A stretch of 64,000 nucleotides of DNA from an uncultured Caryophanales bacterium (GTDB lineage Bacteria; Bacillota_I; Bacilli_A; RFN20; CAG-826). The DNA is taken from the NCBI GenBank assembly GCA_946407815.1, contig CAMJPB010000001.1, forward strand, positions 186,001 through 250,000. The letters are read 5' to 3'. The translations under genes were made by a program, and so were the position numbers. Positions 18,668-26,555 of this stretch are shown here, piece by piece (position 1 is the first letter of the stretch; each line of letters starts with the position of its first letter). The notes beneath the pieces are model-generated. The model made no database searches. It saw nothing but the letters and a program-made list of their open reading frames with translations, and was not told the origin of the DNA.

Positions 18668-18696
18668 ATGATAACGTACGGATAAGCGGACGTCAA
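18668..18696 (-). promoter_or_regulatory. yefM-yoeB promoter with embedded operator
   Basis: On the minus strand: TTGACG (18691-18696), 17-bp spacer, TATCAT (18668-18673). The spacer region 18674-18693 is an imperfect inverted repeat with ACGT at both ends and CG/CG inside, read ACGTACGG...GCGGACGT. A repressor bound there would block polymerase, as expected for YefM autoregulation. Confidence 0.65.
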
Positions 18697-18743
18697 CATT
18701 AAATCTACTAAAATTATCCAGGTTTTCTTAGTTCTTATACGTT

Positions 18744-18771
18744 TTGTTTCTATAAATAGAAATGTTATGTT
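18744..18771 (+). promoter_or_regulatory. Promoter for the pdp-dtd-mnmA operon
   Basis: TTGTTT (18744-18749), 16-bp spacer, TATGTT (18766-18771). A GAGGT ribosome-binding site at about 18782-18787 precedes the ATG at 18797. Weak match to consensus. Confidence 0.45.
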
Positions 18772-18796
18772 ATAGTTATTATGAGGTATTATTCGT

Positions 18797-20101
18797 ATGA
18801 GAATGGTTGATATTATTACAAAAAAGAGAGACGGTGGCGTTTTAACTAACCAAGAAATCGATTTCTTTATCGATGGTTATGTTGAAGGAAAAATTCCTGA
18901 TTACCAAGTCTCTGCACTTTTAATGGCTATTGTGTTTAAAGGTATGACAAACGATGAAATCGTTCACCTTACCGATAGAATGGAACACAGTGGCGATGTT
19001 ATGGATTTAAGCTCAATCCCTGGCAAGAAAGTTGATAAACACTCTACAGGTGGTGTTGGAGATAAGACTTCTTTAGCACTTGGACCTATGGTCGCAGCTT
19101 GTGGCGCTATCGTCGCAAAAATGTCTGGTAGAGGTTTAGGCCACACCGGCGGAACTTTAGACAAATTAGAGTCAATTCCAGGAATGAATGTCTTCTTAGA
19201 AGAAGAACAATTCATGGATATTTTAAGAAGTAATGGTGTTGCCATTGCTGGTCAAACTGGAACTTTAGTTCCAGCAGATAAGAAATTATATGCATTACGT
19301 GACGTTACAGGTACAGTCGAATCAATTCCGCTTATCGCTTCTAGCGTTATGTCAAAGAAGCTTGCTTCTGGTAGCGATTGTATTCTTCTAGATGTTAAGT
19401 TTGGTAATGGCGCATTCATGAAAACTAGAGAAGATGCCAAAAAGCTCGCTAAAATCATGTGTGCTATCGGAAATTCGCTTAATAGAGACACGAGAGCTGT
19501 CTTAACTTCTATGGAACAACCTTTAGGTTTTGCTGTTGGTAACGCACTTGAAGTTAAAGAAGCTATTGATACACTTCATGGACATGGTCCAAAAGATTTC
19601 CAAGATCTTTGCTATCAATCAGGCGCAATTATGCTTGAACAAGCCGGAATTGCTAAAGACGAAGAAGAAGGTCTTGCAATGCTTCACAAAGTTGTTGAAG
19701 ATGGATCAGCCTTTGAAAAATTAAGACAAATGGTCATCGCCCAAGGCGGTGATGTTAGTTACATCGATCATCCTGAAAAATTCCCACTTGCTAAACATAT
19801 CGTTGAAGTTAAAGCTTCAAAACCAGGTTATATTAAACACATTATCGCACTTGAAATTGGCGAAAGCGCTATGCGCTTAGGTGCTGGTAGAGAGACATTT
19901 GATGATGTTATTGATATGTCAGCAGGTATCGTTTTACAAAAGAAAGTTGGCGACAAAGTTGCTAAGGGTGACACACTATGTGTCGTACACACAAATAAAG
20001 ACGACTTTGCTCAAATCTTAAAGGACATTGAAGAAGCATTTACAATTGTTGATGGCTTCGTTGAATACCCTCCAACTGTTCACGATTACATTAAAGGTTA
20101 A
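18797..20101 (+). CDS. pdp: Pyrimidine-nucleoside phosphorylase / thymidine phosphorylase
   Basis: 434 residues, full length. It contains the phosphate-binding KHSTGGVGDKTSL (about 81-93), the family signature SGRGLGHTGGTLDKLES (about 112-128) and the S/K residues of SSVMSKKLASGSD. The C-terminal domain has the lipoyl-like fold. It cleaves pyrimidine nucleosides with phosphate to base and (deoxy)ribose 1-phosphate in nucleoside salvage. It begins an operon in which dtd starts on its last base (TAATG). Distinguishing Pdp from DeoA by eye is uncertain; the length and Gram-positive context favour Pdp. Confidence 0.93.
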   Translation: MRMVDIITKKRDGGVLTNQEIDFFIDGYVEGKIPDYQVSALLMAIVFKGMTNDEIVHLTDRMEHSGDVMDLSSIPGKKVDKHSTGGVGDKTSLALGPMVAACGAIVAKMSGRGLGHTGGTLDKLESIPGMNVFLEEEQFMDILRSNGVAIAGQTGTLVPADKKLYALRDVTGTVESIPLIASSVMSKKLASGSDCILLDVKFGNGAFMKTREDAKKLAKIMCAIGNSLNRDTRAVLTSMEQPLGFAVGNALEVKEAIDTLHGHGPKDFQDLCYQSGAIMLEQAGIAKDEEEGLAMLHKVVEDGSAFEKLRQMVIAQGGDVSYIDHPEKFPLAKHIVEVKASKPGYIKHIIALEIGESAMRLGAGRETFDDVIDMSAGIVLQKKVGDKVAKGDTLCVVHTNKDDFAQILKDIEEAFTIVDGFVEYPPTVHDYIKG

Positions 20102-20553
20102 TGAGAGTAGTCATTCAAAACGTCAATCGTGCTAGTTGCACAATATCTAATAAAATCGTGGGAGAAATCTCCCGCGGTTTTTGTCTATTCGTGGGTTTCA
20201 CTCATGATGATACAAAAGAAAGAGTTGAACGCATAGTTAATAAATTAGTCTCACTGAGACTATTTGACGATGAAAACGGTAAGACTAATCTTTCATTAAG
20301 CGATATAGGCGGAGAAATTTTATCTATTTCTCAGTTTACTTTATACGCTTCAGTAAAAGACGGTAGAAGACCTTCTTTTGTCAACGCCATGAGACCTGAT
20401 GAAGCCACAAAACTATATGATTACTTTAACGAATGCTTAAAAAATACTGGAATTAAAGTTGAAACTGGTGTTTTTGGGGCAGATATGAAAATTAATTTAG
20501 AAAACAATGGTCCATTTACAACCATTTTAGATTCAAAGGAACTTGGTTTATGA
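20101..20553 (+). CDS. dtd: D-aminoacyl-tRNA deacylase
   Basis: 150 residues, standard Dtd length. The active-site motif SQFTLYA (about 79-85) and the cross-subunit motif NNGPFT (about 136-141, usually NxGPxT with a cis Gly-Pro) are present. Dtd hydrolyses D-amino acids and glycine from mischarged tRNA. The ATG overlaps the preceding stop by one base and its own stop overlaps mnmA by 4 bp, so the three genes are translationally coupled. Confidence 0.96.
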   Translation: MRVVIQNVNRASCTISNKIVGEISRGFCLFVGFTHDDTKERVERIVNKLVSLRLFDDENGKTNLSLSDIGGEILSISQFTLYASVKDGRRPSFVNAMRPDEATKLYDYFNECLKNTGIKVETGVFGADMKINLENNGPFTTILDSKELGL

Positions 20554-21677
20554 AAGTAATGGTTGGATTAAGTGGTGGCGTTGATAGCGCAGTTGCTGCC
20601 TATTTACTTAAAAAAGCAGGCTATGAAGTTGTAGCCGCTTTTATGCGTAACTGGGATGCAATGGCTAATGGCGATTACCTTGGAAATCCAACAATAAATG
20701 ACGAACAATGTCCGCAAGAAAAAGACTACCAAGATGCTCAAAAAGTTGCTGAAAAACTTGGTATTCCACTCTTTAGAGTGGATTTCATCAAAGAGTATTG
20801 GGATCATGTCTTTTCTTTCTTTATTGAAGAATACGAAAACGGACGTACCCCAAACCCTGATATTTTATGCAATAAATACATCAAATTTGACGCTTTTTTA
20901 AAGTTCGCTAAAGACAATAACTGTGACATGATTGCGATGGGTCACTACGCCAAAAGAGTGGAAAAAGATGGTCTTTATTATCTCGCTAAATGCAAAGACA
21001 CAAATAAAGACCAAACTTATTTCTTGTCACAGATAAATGAGGAACAAATTAAGTCTTGTTTGTTCCCACTTGGCGACATTGATAAAATTGAAGTTCGCCA
21101 AATTGCACACGAACTTGGGCTAGAGTCAGTCATGGACAAAAAAGACTCAACTGGTGTGTGTTTTATAGGTGAACGTAATTTCAGAGAATTCCTCAAAAAT
21201 TACATTCCTGCTCAAAAAGGCAATATCATAGATATTGACACTGGTAAAAAGGTTGGAGAACATCGTGGAGTTTATTACTACACGATAGGTCAACACAAAG
21301 GACTTGGAATCGGTGGAATTTCTGGTGAAACTGCGACTGGTTGGTTCATCGTTAAGAAAGACGCCAAGAAGAATATTCTTTATGTAACCCGCGGAGACAC
21401 TCAAAAGTATTTGATGTCCAATAAATGTATCGTGAGAAAACTCAATTTCATAAATGAAAATGAAAAATTCCCACAAAAAGTGGGAGTTAAGTTCAGATAT
21501 CGTCAACCAGATCATCCAGCGACTATTAACAAAGTTGGAGACGAAATAATCTGTGAATACGATTATTACAAAGCAGTTACTCCTGGCCAAGAAGCTGTCT
21601 TTTATAATGAAGAAGGGCTAATGATTGGTTCTGGAACAATTGACGAAGTTTATAGAGATAACAAACGTATCGATTAA
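20550..21677 (+). CDS. mnmA: tRNA-specific 2-thiouridylase MnmA
   Basis: 375 residues. The PP-loop SGGVDSAVAA (about 7-16) binds ATP. The two catalytic cysteines are in NPDILCNKYIKF (about Cys106) and STGVCFIGERNF (about Cys204). It makes the 2-thio group of the wobble uridine in tRNA Glu, Gln and Lys, with sulfur supplied by a cysteine desulfurase not in this window. It is the last gene of the operon, followed by a bidirectional terminator. Confidence 0.97.
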   Translation: MKVMVGLSGGVDSAVAAYLLKKAGYEVVAAFMRNWDAMANGDYLGNPTINDEQCPQEKDYQDAQKVAEKLGIPLFRVDFIKEYWDHVFSFFIEEYENGRTPNPDILCNKYIKFDAFLKFAKDNNCDMIAMGHYAKRVEKDGLYYLAKCKDTNKDQTYFLSQINEEQIKSCLFPLGDIDKIEVRQIAHELGLESVMDKKDSTGVCFIGERNFREFLKNYIPAQKGNIIDIDTGKKVGEHRGVYYYTIGQHKGLGIGGISGETATGWFIVKKDAKKNILYVTRGDTQKYLMSNKCIVRKLNFINENEKFPQKVGVKFRYRQPDHPATINKVGDEIICEYDYYKAVTPGQEAVFYNEEGLMIGSGTIDEVYRDNKRID

Positions 21678-21702
21678 AAAAAGGCACTATGTGCCTTTTT
21701 AT
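21677..21702. terminator. Bidirectional terminator between mnmA and the ABC transporter operon
   Basis: AAGGCAC (21681-21687) and GTGCCTT (21691-21697) around a TAT loop, with an A-run on the left and a T-run on the right, so it can stop transcription from both converging sides. Confidence 0.85.
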
Positions 21703-22796
21703 TTATCGAATAATGACTTATCAGCTTCATCGAAGAACTTAAGTAAGTCTGATGCAGTTAATTTTGCCTTCTCTTCTTTTGAGAAATCATGAATTATGTG
21801 TCCACTGTGGAACATAATTAATCTATCCCCATACATTAATGCATCTCTCATGTTATGAGTAACCATTAATGTGGTTAAGTGTTTCTCACGAACAATTCTA
21901 TTTGTGAGCTCTAAGACTTTCTTTGCTGTCTTAGGATCTAACGCAGCGGTGTGCTCATCAAGAAGAAGAATTCTTCTATCTTGGTTGAAGTTATGGAGTG
22001 CATTTGAGAAATCTAAATAGATTTCTAATAATTTCTCCTCTTCTTCATCTTTTTTAAGCTTTAAATTCTTAATTTCGTTAGTTTTATTGATGAAGATTTG
22101 CTTTTGCTCGTCATAGAACTTACCAGAAATTGCAATTGCCTCTTTTTTGAACTCTTTAAGCTCTTTCTTTAGGGAAGAAACAAGTTCTTTATTCTTATCA
22201 AGAGTTGCCTGATTAATCTTTGACCTAAGTTCACCTGAGCGAACATTATAGTACATATCAATAAACTCTTTACGAGTGTCAAGTCTAGAATCGGTAGCCG
22301 CCATTAACAAAGTTAATGCTTGACGTTGTCCACCTGACATAACACCTACTTTTTGCGACATTCTATCTTCTAGACCAAGTTGAAATTCTTGTAGTAACTT
22401 CTTGTAATAAAGTTGAATAACTGAATTAGAAAAGCCCCATTTAATTGGAGAATGTTGTTTACCTCTTCTAAAGGCAATTTCAAGATTCTCTAGGCAAGAC
22501 ATTTCACCTGTTGTTCCGACCATAGGATCTTGGAAAACACGGCCAAAATATTTTGCTCTTTCGTATTCTTTCATCTTGGTAATGTCCATACCTGAAAGCA
22601 CTACATGACCTGAATCAGGTTGAATTGAACCTGAAATAACGTTCATTGTAGTAGATTTACCAGAGCCATTACCGCCGATAATTGTGACGAATTCTCCATC
22701 ATTAATCGTTAAATTAATGTTGTTTAAAGCAATACGTCTATCTTCGATAGCGCCAGTTAGGTTGAAAACTTTTGTAACATTTTTAAATTGAATCAT
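21699..22796 (-). CDS. TrpXYZ-type ABC transporter ATPase with a large inserted charged helix region
   Basis: 365 residues; such ATPases usually have about 250-260. Walker A is GGNGSGKST (41-49), the Q-loop is around VFQDP (87-91), the signature is SGGQ (154-157), Walker B is ILLLDE (276-281) with the family segment HTAALDPKTA, and the H-loop is VTHNMRDAL. Normally about 20 residues separate signature and Walker B; here about 105 extra residues (168-273) rich in Lys, Glu and Leu intervene, probably helical or coiled-coil. All catalytic motifs remain. The start overlaps the permease gene by 14 bp. The family is predicted to energise import of tryptophan or related compounds. Confidence 0.9.
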   Translation of the reverse strand: MIQFKNVTKVFNLTGAIEDRRIALNNINLTINDGEFVTIIGGNGSGKSTTMNVISGSIQPDSGHVVLSGMDITKMKEYERAKYFGRVFQDPMVGTTGEMSCLENLEIAFRRGKQHSPIKWGFSNSVIQLYYKKLLQEFQLGLEDRMSQKVGVMSGGQRQALTLLMAATDSRLDTRKEFIDMYYNVRSGELRSKINQATLDKNKELVSSLKKELKEFKKEAIAISGKFYDEQKQIFINKTNEIKNLKLKKDEEEEKLLEIYLDFSNALHNFNQDRRILLLDEHTAALDPKTAKKVLELTNRIVREKHLTTLMVTHNMRDALMYGDRLIMFHSGHIIHDFSKEEKAKLTASDLLKFFDEADKSLFDK

Positions 22797-23763
22797 TTGT
22801 TTCAGCCTTCTTCTTTTTCAGATTACGCACTAATTCTTTAATAATAGGAATACATAATGCAATTGTAATAAGAATCGCATAGAGTAAGCTCTTCAACTGT
22901 GTTGGGAAACCAAGTCTAGTCGCGATTGTAATGATAATAAAGTAGAAAATTGAGCCCATTGCGACTGCAATTAACCAAATCTTGAATGAACGTTTACCAA
23001 AGATTGCCTCGCCAATTAAAATTGCGGCTAATCCGATAACTAAATATCCTGTCGCCGAGATGGTGGAAACAGTCTTTGCTTCTTGAACATAAAGTGAGCC
23101 ACCAAGAGCAATTAAAGCATTTGCTACGCAAACGCAAGTAATGGTCGCAATATCAACGTTAATTCCTTGTGATTTTGCCATCTTTTCGTTCATGCCAGTT
23201 GCTCTAATTGCCATGCCATATTCTGTTCCAAAGAAGAAGTAAATAATAAACATTGCAAGTAAAACAACAACTAACATAACGGCAACTTTAATAACATCAC
23301 CCCAAGGATTTACAACAATGTAGCGATTAACGCTTTCAATGTATTTCCAAGGATAGAAAAGAGTGTAAATTGTCTGGGTTTGTCCGCCTGGTTGAATGTC
23401 TGTAAATGAAACTTGTGAGGCAAATGTAGTGCCATTTGCAAAGCCCATAATTAACATTGCAATTGAGGCGGATGCAGTTAAGGTAATGATACCTGATAGT
23501 AACTTAGGTATCTTAAGATACCTATTAAGAATGCCAGTGATCATTCCGCACATAAAACCAGCAATAACAGAGATAAATGTAGCTAACCAAGGATTAACGC
23601 CTTTAACGACCAGTGCGGCCGTAACAGCGGCTCCTATCAGAAAACTACCCTCTGCAGTTAAATCAGCGAAGTCAAGTAAACGATACGTAAGGAAAATACC
23701 AAGTGCTAATAAGACACATGGAAGTCCGCTAGAAAGTATGTTTAATATAACGTCTAAAAACAT
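22783..23763 (-). CDS. TrpXYZ-type ABC transporter permease
   Basis: 326 residues with eight or more hydrophobic segments, of the BPD_transp_2 (LivH-like) fold. Typical segments are LLDFADLTAEGSFLIGAAV near the N-terminus and GTEYGMAIRATGMNEKMAKSQGI (split at MAI/RAT) in the middle, the conserved cytoplasmic loop that contacts the ATPase. It starts 10 bp after the binding-protein gene and overlaps the ATPase gene, so the three form one operon. Substrate by family: tryptophan, tyrosine or similar; not proven here. Confidence 0.92.
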   Translation of the reverse strand: MFLDVILNILSSGLPCVLLALGIFLTYRLLDFADLTAEGSFLIGAAVTAALVVKGVNPWLATFISVIAGFMCGMITGILNRYLKIPKLLSGIITLTASASIAMLIMGFANGTTFASQVSFTDIQPGGQTQTIYTLFYPWKYIESVNRYIVVNPWGDVIKVAVMLVVVLLAMFIIYFFFGTEYGMAIRATGMNEKMAKSQGINVDIATITCVCVANALIALGGSLYVQEAKTVSTISATGYLVIGLAAILIGEAIFGKRSFKIWLIAVAMGSIFYFIIITIATRLGFPTQLKSLLYAILITIALCIPIIKELVRNLKKKKAETNDSI

Positions 23764-23773
23764 TTTTAACTAT

Positions 23774-24766
23774 TTATGCAGCAGTTACATCCCTTGATTT
23801 GTTAAGAACTGATTCAGGAAGAGTAATGCCTGAACCTGCTAAATTTGCGGAAGAATAGACATATTCACATTCTTCTTTACTCATTGTACCAACTGGAATT
23901 TCACCAGGTTGTTTTTCGCCTTTAAGGATTTGTGCAGCCATTTGTCCGGTTCTTTTTCCTAATTCGCGGTAATTAATAGAAAGTGTAACGTGACCACCTG
24001 ATTGGCACATACCTTCTTCACCTGTAATGATAAGAATGCCTTTGGCATTAGCTTCTTGTTTAACTGCGTTTGTATTAGCAGCAATATTGTTGTCTGTTGG
24101 AATATAAATTGCATCTAAACCATCAACTGCACATAATGCACCTGCGGCTGTAGAAATATCAGAAGGACCTGTACATGTTTCTTGAACAACTGTAAGTCCT
24201 AAAGCTTCAGCTGCTGCCTTAGCTTGAGTAGCCTGAACAACTGAGTTTGTTTCACTTTGAGTGTAAATAATGCCGATTTTATCAGCTGCTGGTAAACATT
24301 CTTTAAGAAGTTCAATTTGAGCTTGAATTGGTTGGGCATCACTTGTACCTGTGACAAAGCCGCTGCCGTTTGCAATAGATGAGACAAGTCTTTCACCTAC
24401 TGGATCAGTAACAGCAGTGAATAAGACTGGATTGGTGGAACCTTTATCAATAGAAGCACTTAAAAGTGCTTTGGAAGCACCTGTACCAACGCCTAATGTC
24501 ATTTTGGACTCTGCGACTAATGTCTTTGAGTAGGCAACAATGTCAGCATCTTTTCCACCTGCGTTCATGAGTTTGATGGTGAAATCTTTACCCTTTACTA
24601 AGCCAGATTCTTCTAAACCGGCGACAAAACCATCAGCAGCTGCTTGAAGTGCAACGTGCTCAACTGGCATTAAAATGCCAATTTGGTTCTTTGTTGAATT
24701 ACATCCAGTGAATAATGTTGCGGTTACTGGAAGTAAAAATATAGTTTTAATGAGATTTCTTTTCAT
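23774..24766 (-). CDS. TrpX-type ABC transporter substrate-binding lipoprotein
   Basis: 330 residues. The signal peptide has lipobox FTGC with the acylated Cys at residue 22. The mature protein is a type I periplasmic-binding fold of the ABC_sub_bind (DUF534/TrpX) family: IGILMPVEHVALQAAADGF at the start, TAVTDPVGERLV in the middle and IIYTQSETNSV beginning the second lobe. It would capture the substrate outside the cell and hand it to the permease. The GGAGAAAG ribosome-binding site is good. It is the first gene of the operon, preceded by a structured leader, and diverges from the HTH-TrpB gene. Confidence 0.9.
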   Translation of the reverse strand: MKRNLIKTIFLLPVTATLFTGCNSTKNQIGILMPVEHVALQAAADGFVAGLEESGLVKGKDFTIKLMNAGGKDADIVAYSKTLVAESKMTLGVGTGASKALLSASIDKGSTNPVLFTAVTDPVGERLVSSIANGSGFVTGTSDAQPIQAQIELLKECLPAADKIGIIYTQSETNSVVQATQAKAAAEALGLTVVQETCTGPSDISTAAGALCAVDGLDAIYIPTDNNIAANTNAVKQEANAKGILIITGEEGMCQSGGHVTLSINYRELGKRTGQMAAQILKGEKQPGEIPVGTMSKEECEYVYSSANLAGSGITLPESVLNKSRDVTAA

Positions 24767-24962
24767 GTTTCTTTCTCCTTTTCAAAAAATAAATCCCGGG
24801 AGCAAACACCGGGTTATTTTTATTTCCAGGTGTTTGACTAAGTCTCCCACCTGCATTTTTAAAGTAGGAAACAATTACCTAAAATAAAAATAGCAATAAG
24901 AAAAATAGGAATTTGAGCTAGAAATAATCGCAAAATTTCTGTTCATAACCTTTTTCTCTCTT
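24767..24962 (-). promoter_or_regulatory. Structured leader with candidate transcription attenuator (orphan riboswitch?)
   Basis: Minus-strand leader of about 195 nt before the TrpX-type gene. Hairpin 1 pairs CAGGTG with CACCTG (plus-strand 24848-24853 and 24827-24832). Hairpin 2 pairs CCCGG with CCGGG (24809-24813 and 24795-24799) and is followed by a T-rich run (24785-24794), like an intrinsic terminator. CAAACACC on the 3' side of hairpin 1 is perfectly complementary to GGTGTTTG in hairpin 2 (24829-24836 and 24803-24810), so pairing them breaks both. This is attenuator logic. No T-box TGGNACCGCG sequence, no Trp-rich leader peptide and no riboswitch class I recognise is present. The rest of this 343-bp gene-free interval holds the two divergent promoters. 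Confidence 0.6.
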
Positions 24963-24968
24963 GCAATA

Positions 24969-24996
24969 ATATTATGCCAAAATAGGGATAATGCAA
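24969..24996 (-). promoter_or_regulatory. Candidate promoter of the TrpX-type transporter operon
   Basis: On the minus strand: TTGCAT (24991-24996), 16-bp spacer, TAATAT (24969-24974). It would start the transcript near 24962, giving the long leader described above. Confidence 0.5.
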
Positions 24997-25054
24997 ATAA
25001 AATTTTATTTTAAGTGCAAAATTGAACATATTTATCTTATTTATAAAGATATCA

Positions 25055-25092
25055 TTGCGCATGACATCGGAATATTATATTATTATACCGAT
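25055..25092 (+). promoter_or_regulatory. Promoter of the HTH-TrpB gene overlain by a palindrome
   Basis: TTGCGC (25055-25060), 17-bp spacer, TATTAT (25078-25083). An inverted repeat, ATCGG (25066-25070) and CCGAT (25088-25092), brackets the -10 box. Of the 13 symmetric base pairs from 25066 to 25092, 10 are complementary. Arm centres are 22 bp apart, two helical turns, which suits a dimeric DNA-binding protein. It is a candidate operator. Confidence 0.5.
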
Positions 25093-25109
25093 AGTGAGGT
25101 ATAGGAATA

Positions 25110-26510
25110 ATGTATATTTCAGTTAAAGAAGCCGCCCAAAAATGGGGGATTAACGAACGTCGTGTTCGTCTTTTATGCCAAGAAAACCGTATTGAAGGTT
25201 TAAGCAAAAAGGGTAAAGTTTATCTTATCCCAGATAACGCTCCAAAACCTTTAGATAGACGCGGAAAAACTGGCCCAATTAAATTAAATAATAATAAGGA
25301 TATAGACTTTGCAACGTATCGCAAAGAATACCCAAATGAAGATGGTTATTTTGGTCCTTATGGTGGTTCATTTGTAGATGAAAAAACAAAGAAAACTTTC
25401 CAAGAAATCTATAATGGCTATTTAACCATCTGTAAGTCCGCAAAATTCATCGCCGAATTACGTCAAATTAGACATGATTTCCAAGGTAGACCAACACCTG
25501 TTTATCATTGTGAACGTTTGTCCAATTATTTAGGCAAAGTTCAGATCTATATTAAACGTGAAGACCTCAATCATATGGGCTCACATAAACTTAATAACTG
25601 TATGGGACAAGCTCTGCTTGCTAAAACTTTAGGCAAGAAAAAACTTATCGCCGAAACTGGTGCAGGAAGCCATGGTTCAGCCGTTGCAACAGCTGCTGCA
25701 TATTTCGGTTTAAAATGTGATATTTACATGGGCGAAGTCGACATGATGAAGCAAGCTCCTAACGTGAATAGAATGAAGATTCTAGGAGCTAACGTTATCC
25801 CTGTAAAAGAAGGCACTAGAACCTTAAAAGAAGCAGTCGATGCAGCCTTAACAGCCTACCTAAAAGAACAAAAAGATGCGTTCTATTTAATGGGCTCCGC
25901 AGTCGGCCCTCATCCTTACCCATTAATCGTTCGTGAATTCCAAGAAATTATTGGTCGAGAAGCACGTGAACAATTCCAAGAAATGACTGGCGAATTACCA
26001 GACATTGTTTGTGCTTGTGTTGGTGGCGGAAGTAACGCTATCGGTATGTTTGAAGCATTCTTAAATGATCCTGTTCAAATCGTTGGAGTCGAGCCAATGG
26101 GTGAAGGAAAGGAAATTGGCAAAAATGCCGCAAGTATGACTTTCGGTAAGGAATATGTTCTTCACGGATTTAAGTCAAAGGTACTCTTAAATAAAGATGG
26201 AAGTGTTGCAAACGCCTATTCAATTGCATCTGGCTTAGATTACCCAGGTGTAGGTCCAGAACACGCATTCTTACACGATATTGGTCGCGTACAATACGAA
26301 ACTGTTACAGATGAAGAAGCGCTTGAAGCATTCATGCTTCTCTCAAGATTAGAAGGCATTATTCCTGCCATTGAATCATCTCACGCTTTAGCATATGCAA
26401 TTCGCATCGCTCGTACACGCCATTCTGGTTCGGTCTTAGTTAACCTAAGTGGTAGAGGTGACAAAGACTTAGAGTACATAATGAAAAAATACCCTGACCT
26501 ACTTAAATAA
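25110..26510 (+). CDS. Tryptophan synthase beta chain with N-terminal helix-turn-helix domain
   Basis: 466 residues against about 395-400 for normal TrpB. Residues 1-50 form an excisionase/MerR-like helix-turn-helix (start [20 protein letters not shown], then RIEG and [14 protein letters not shown]), then a basic linker to about 75. TrpB proper starts at [10 protein letters not shown] (79-88). PLP lysine is Lys160 in GSHKLNN, catalytic Glu is Glu182 in AETGAGSHG, the phosphate site is GGGSNAIG and the pyridine-nitrogen Ser is in LSGRGDKD, so it should be active. No in-frame ATG occurs between residues 2 and 155, so the fusion is real unless a non-ATG start is used. No trpA or other trp gene is in the window. 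It probably condenses indole and serine and may bind DNA. Confidence 0.93.
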   Translation: MYISVKEAAQKWGINERRVRLLCQENRIEGLSKKGKVYLIPDNAPKPLDRRGKTGPIKLNNNKDIDFATYRKEYPNEDGYFGPYGGSFVDEKTKKTFQEIYNGYLTICKSAKFIAELRQIRHDFQGRPTPVYHCERLSNYLGKVQIYIKREDLNHMGSHKLNNCMGQALLAKTLGKKKLIAETGAGSHGSAVATAAAYFGLKCDIYMGEVDMMKQAPNVNRMKILGANVIPVKEGTRTLKEAVDAALTAYLKEQKDAFYLMGSAVGPHPYPLIVREFQEIIGREAREQFQEMTGELPDIVCACVGGGSNAIGMFEAFLNDPVQIVGVEPMGEGKEIGKNAASMTFGKEYVLHGFKSKVLLNKDGSVANAYSIASGLDYPGVGPEHAFLHDIGRVQYETVTDEEALEAFMLLSRLEGIIPAIESSHALAYAIRIARTRHSGSVLVNLSGRGDKDLEYIMKKYPDLLK

Positions 26511-26514
26511 AAGA

Positions 26515-26555
26515 AATAAAAAAACTTCGATCAATTTGCGACTCGAAGTTTTTTT
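26515..26555. terminator. Bidirectional terminator between HTH-TrpB and the PTS IIC-like gene
   Basis: AACTTCGA (26523-26530) and TCGAAGTT (26543-26550), flanked by an A-run and a T-run, between convergent genes. Confidence 0.8.

Noticed and set aside
24803-24836. The ggtgttt/aaacacc pairing shared between this leader and the ruvA leader as a common motif
   Set aside because: Only seven bases are shared, the surrounding structures differ, and both regions are AT-rich, so chance is more likely.
24767-24962. Tryptophan T-box or Trp leader peptide before the TrpX-type gene
   Set aside because: No TGGNACCGCG sequence is present, and the readable short frame on the minus strand contains no Trp codon.
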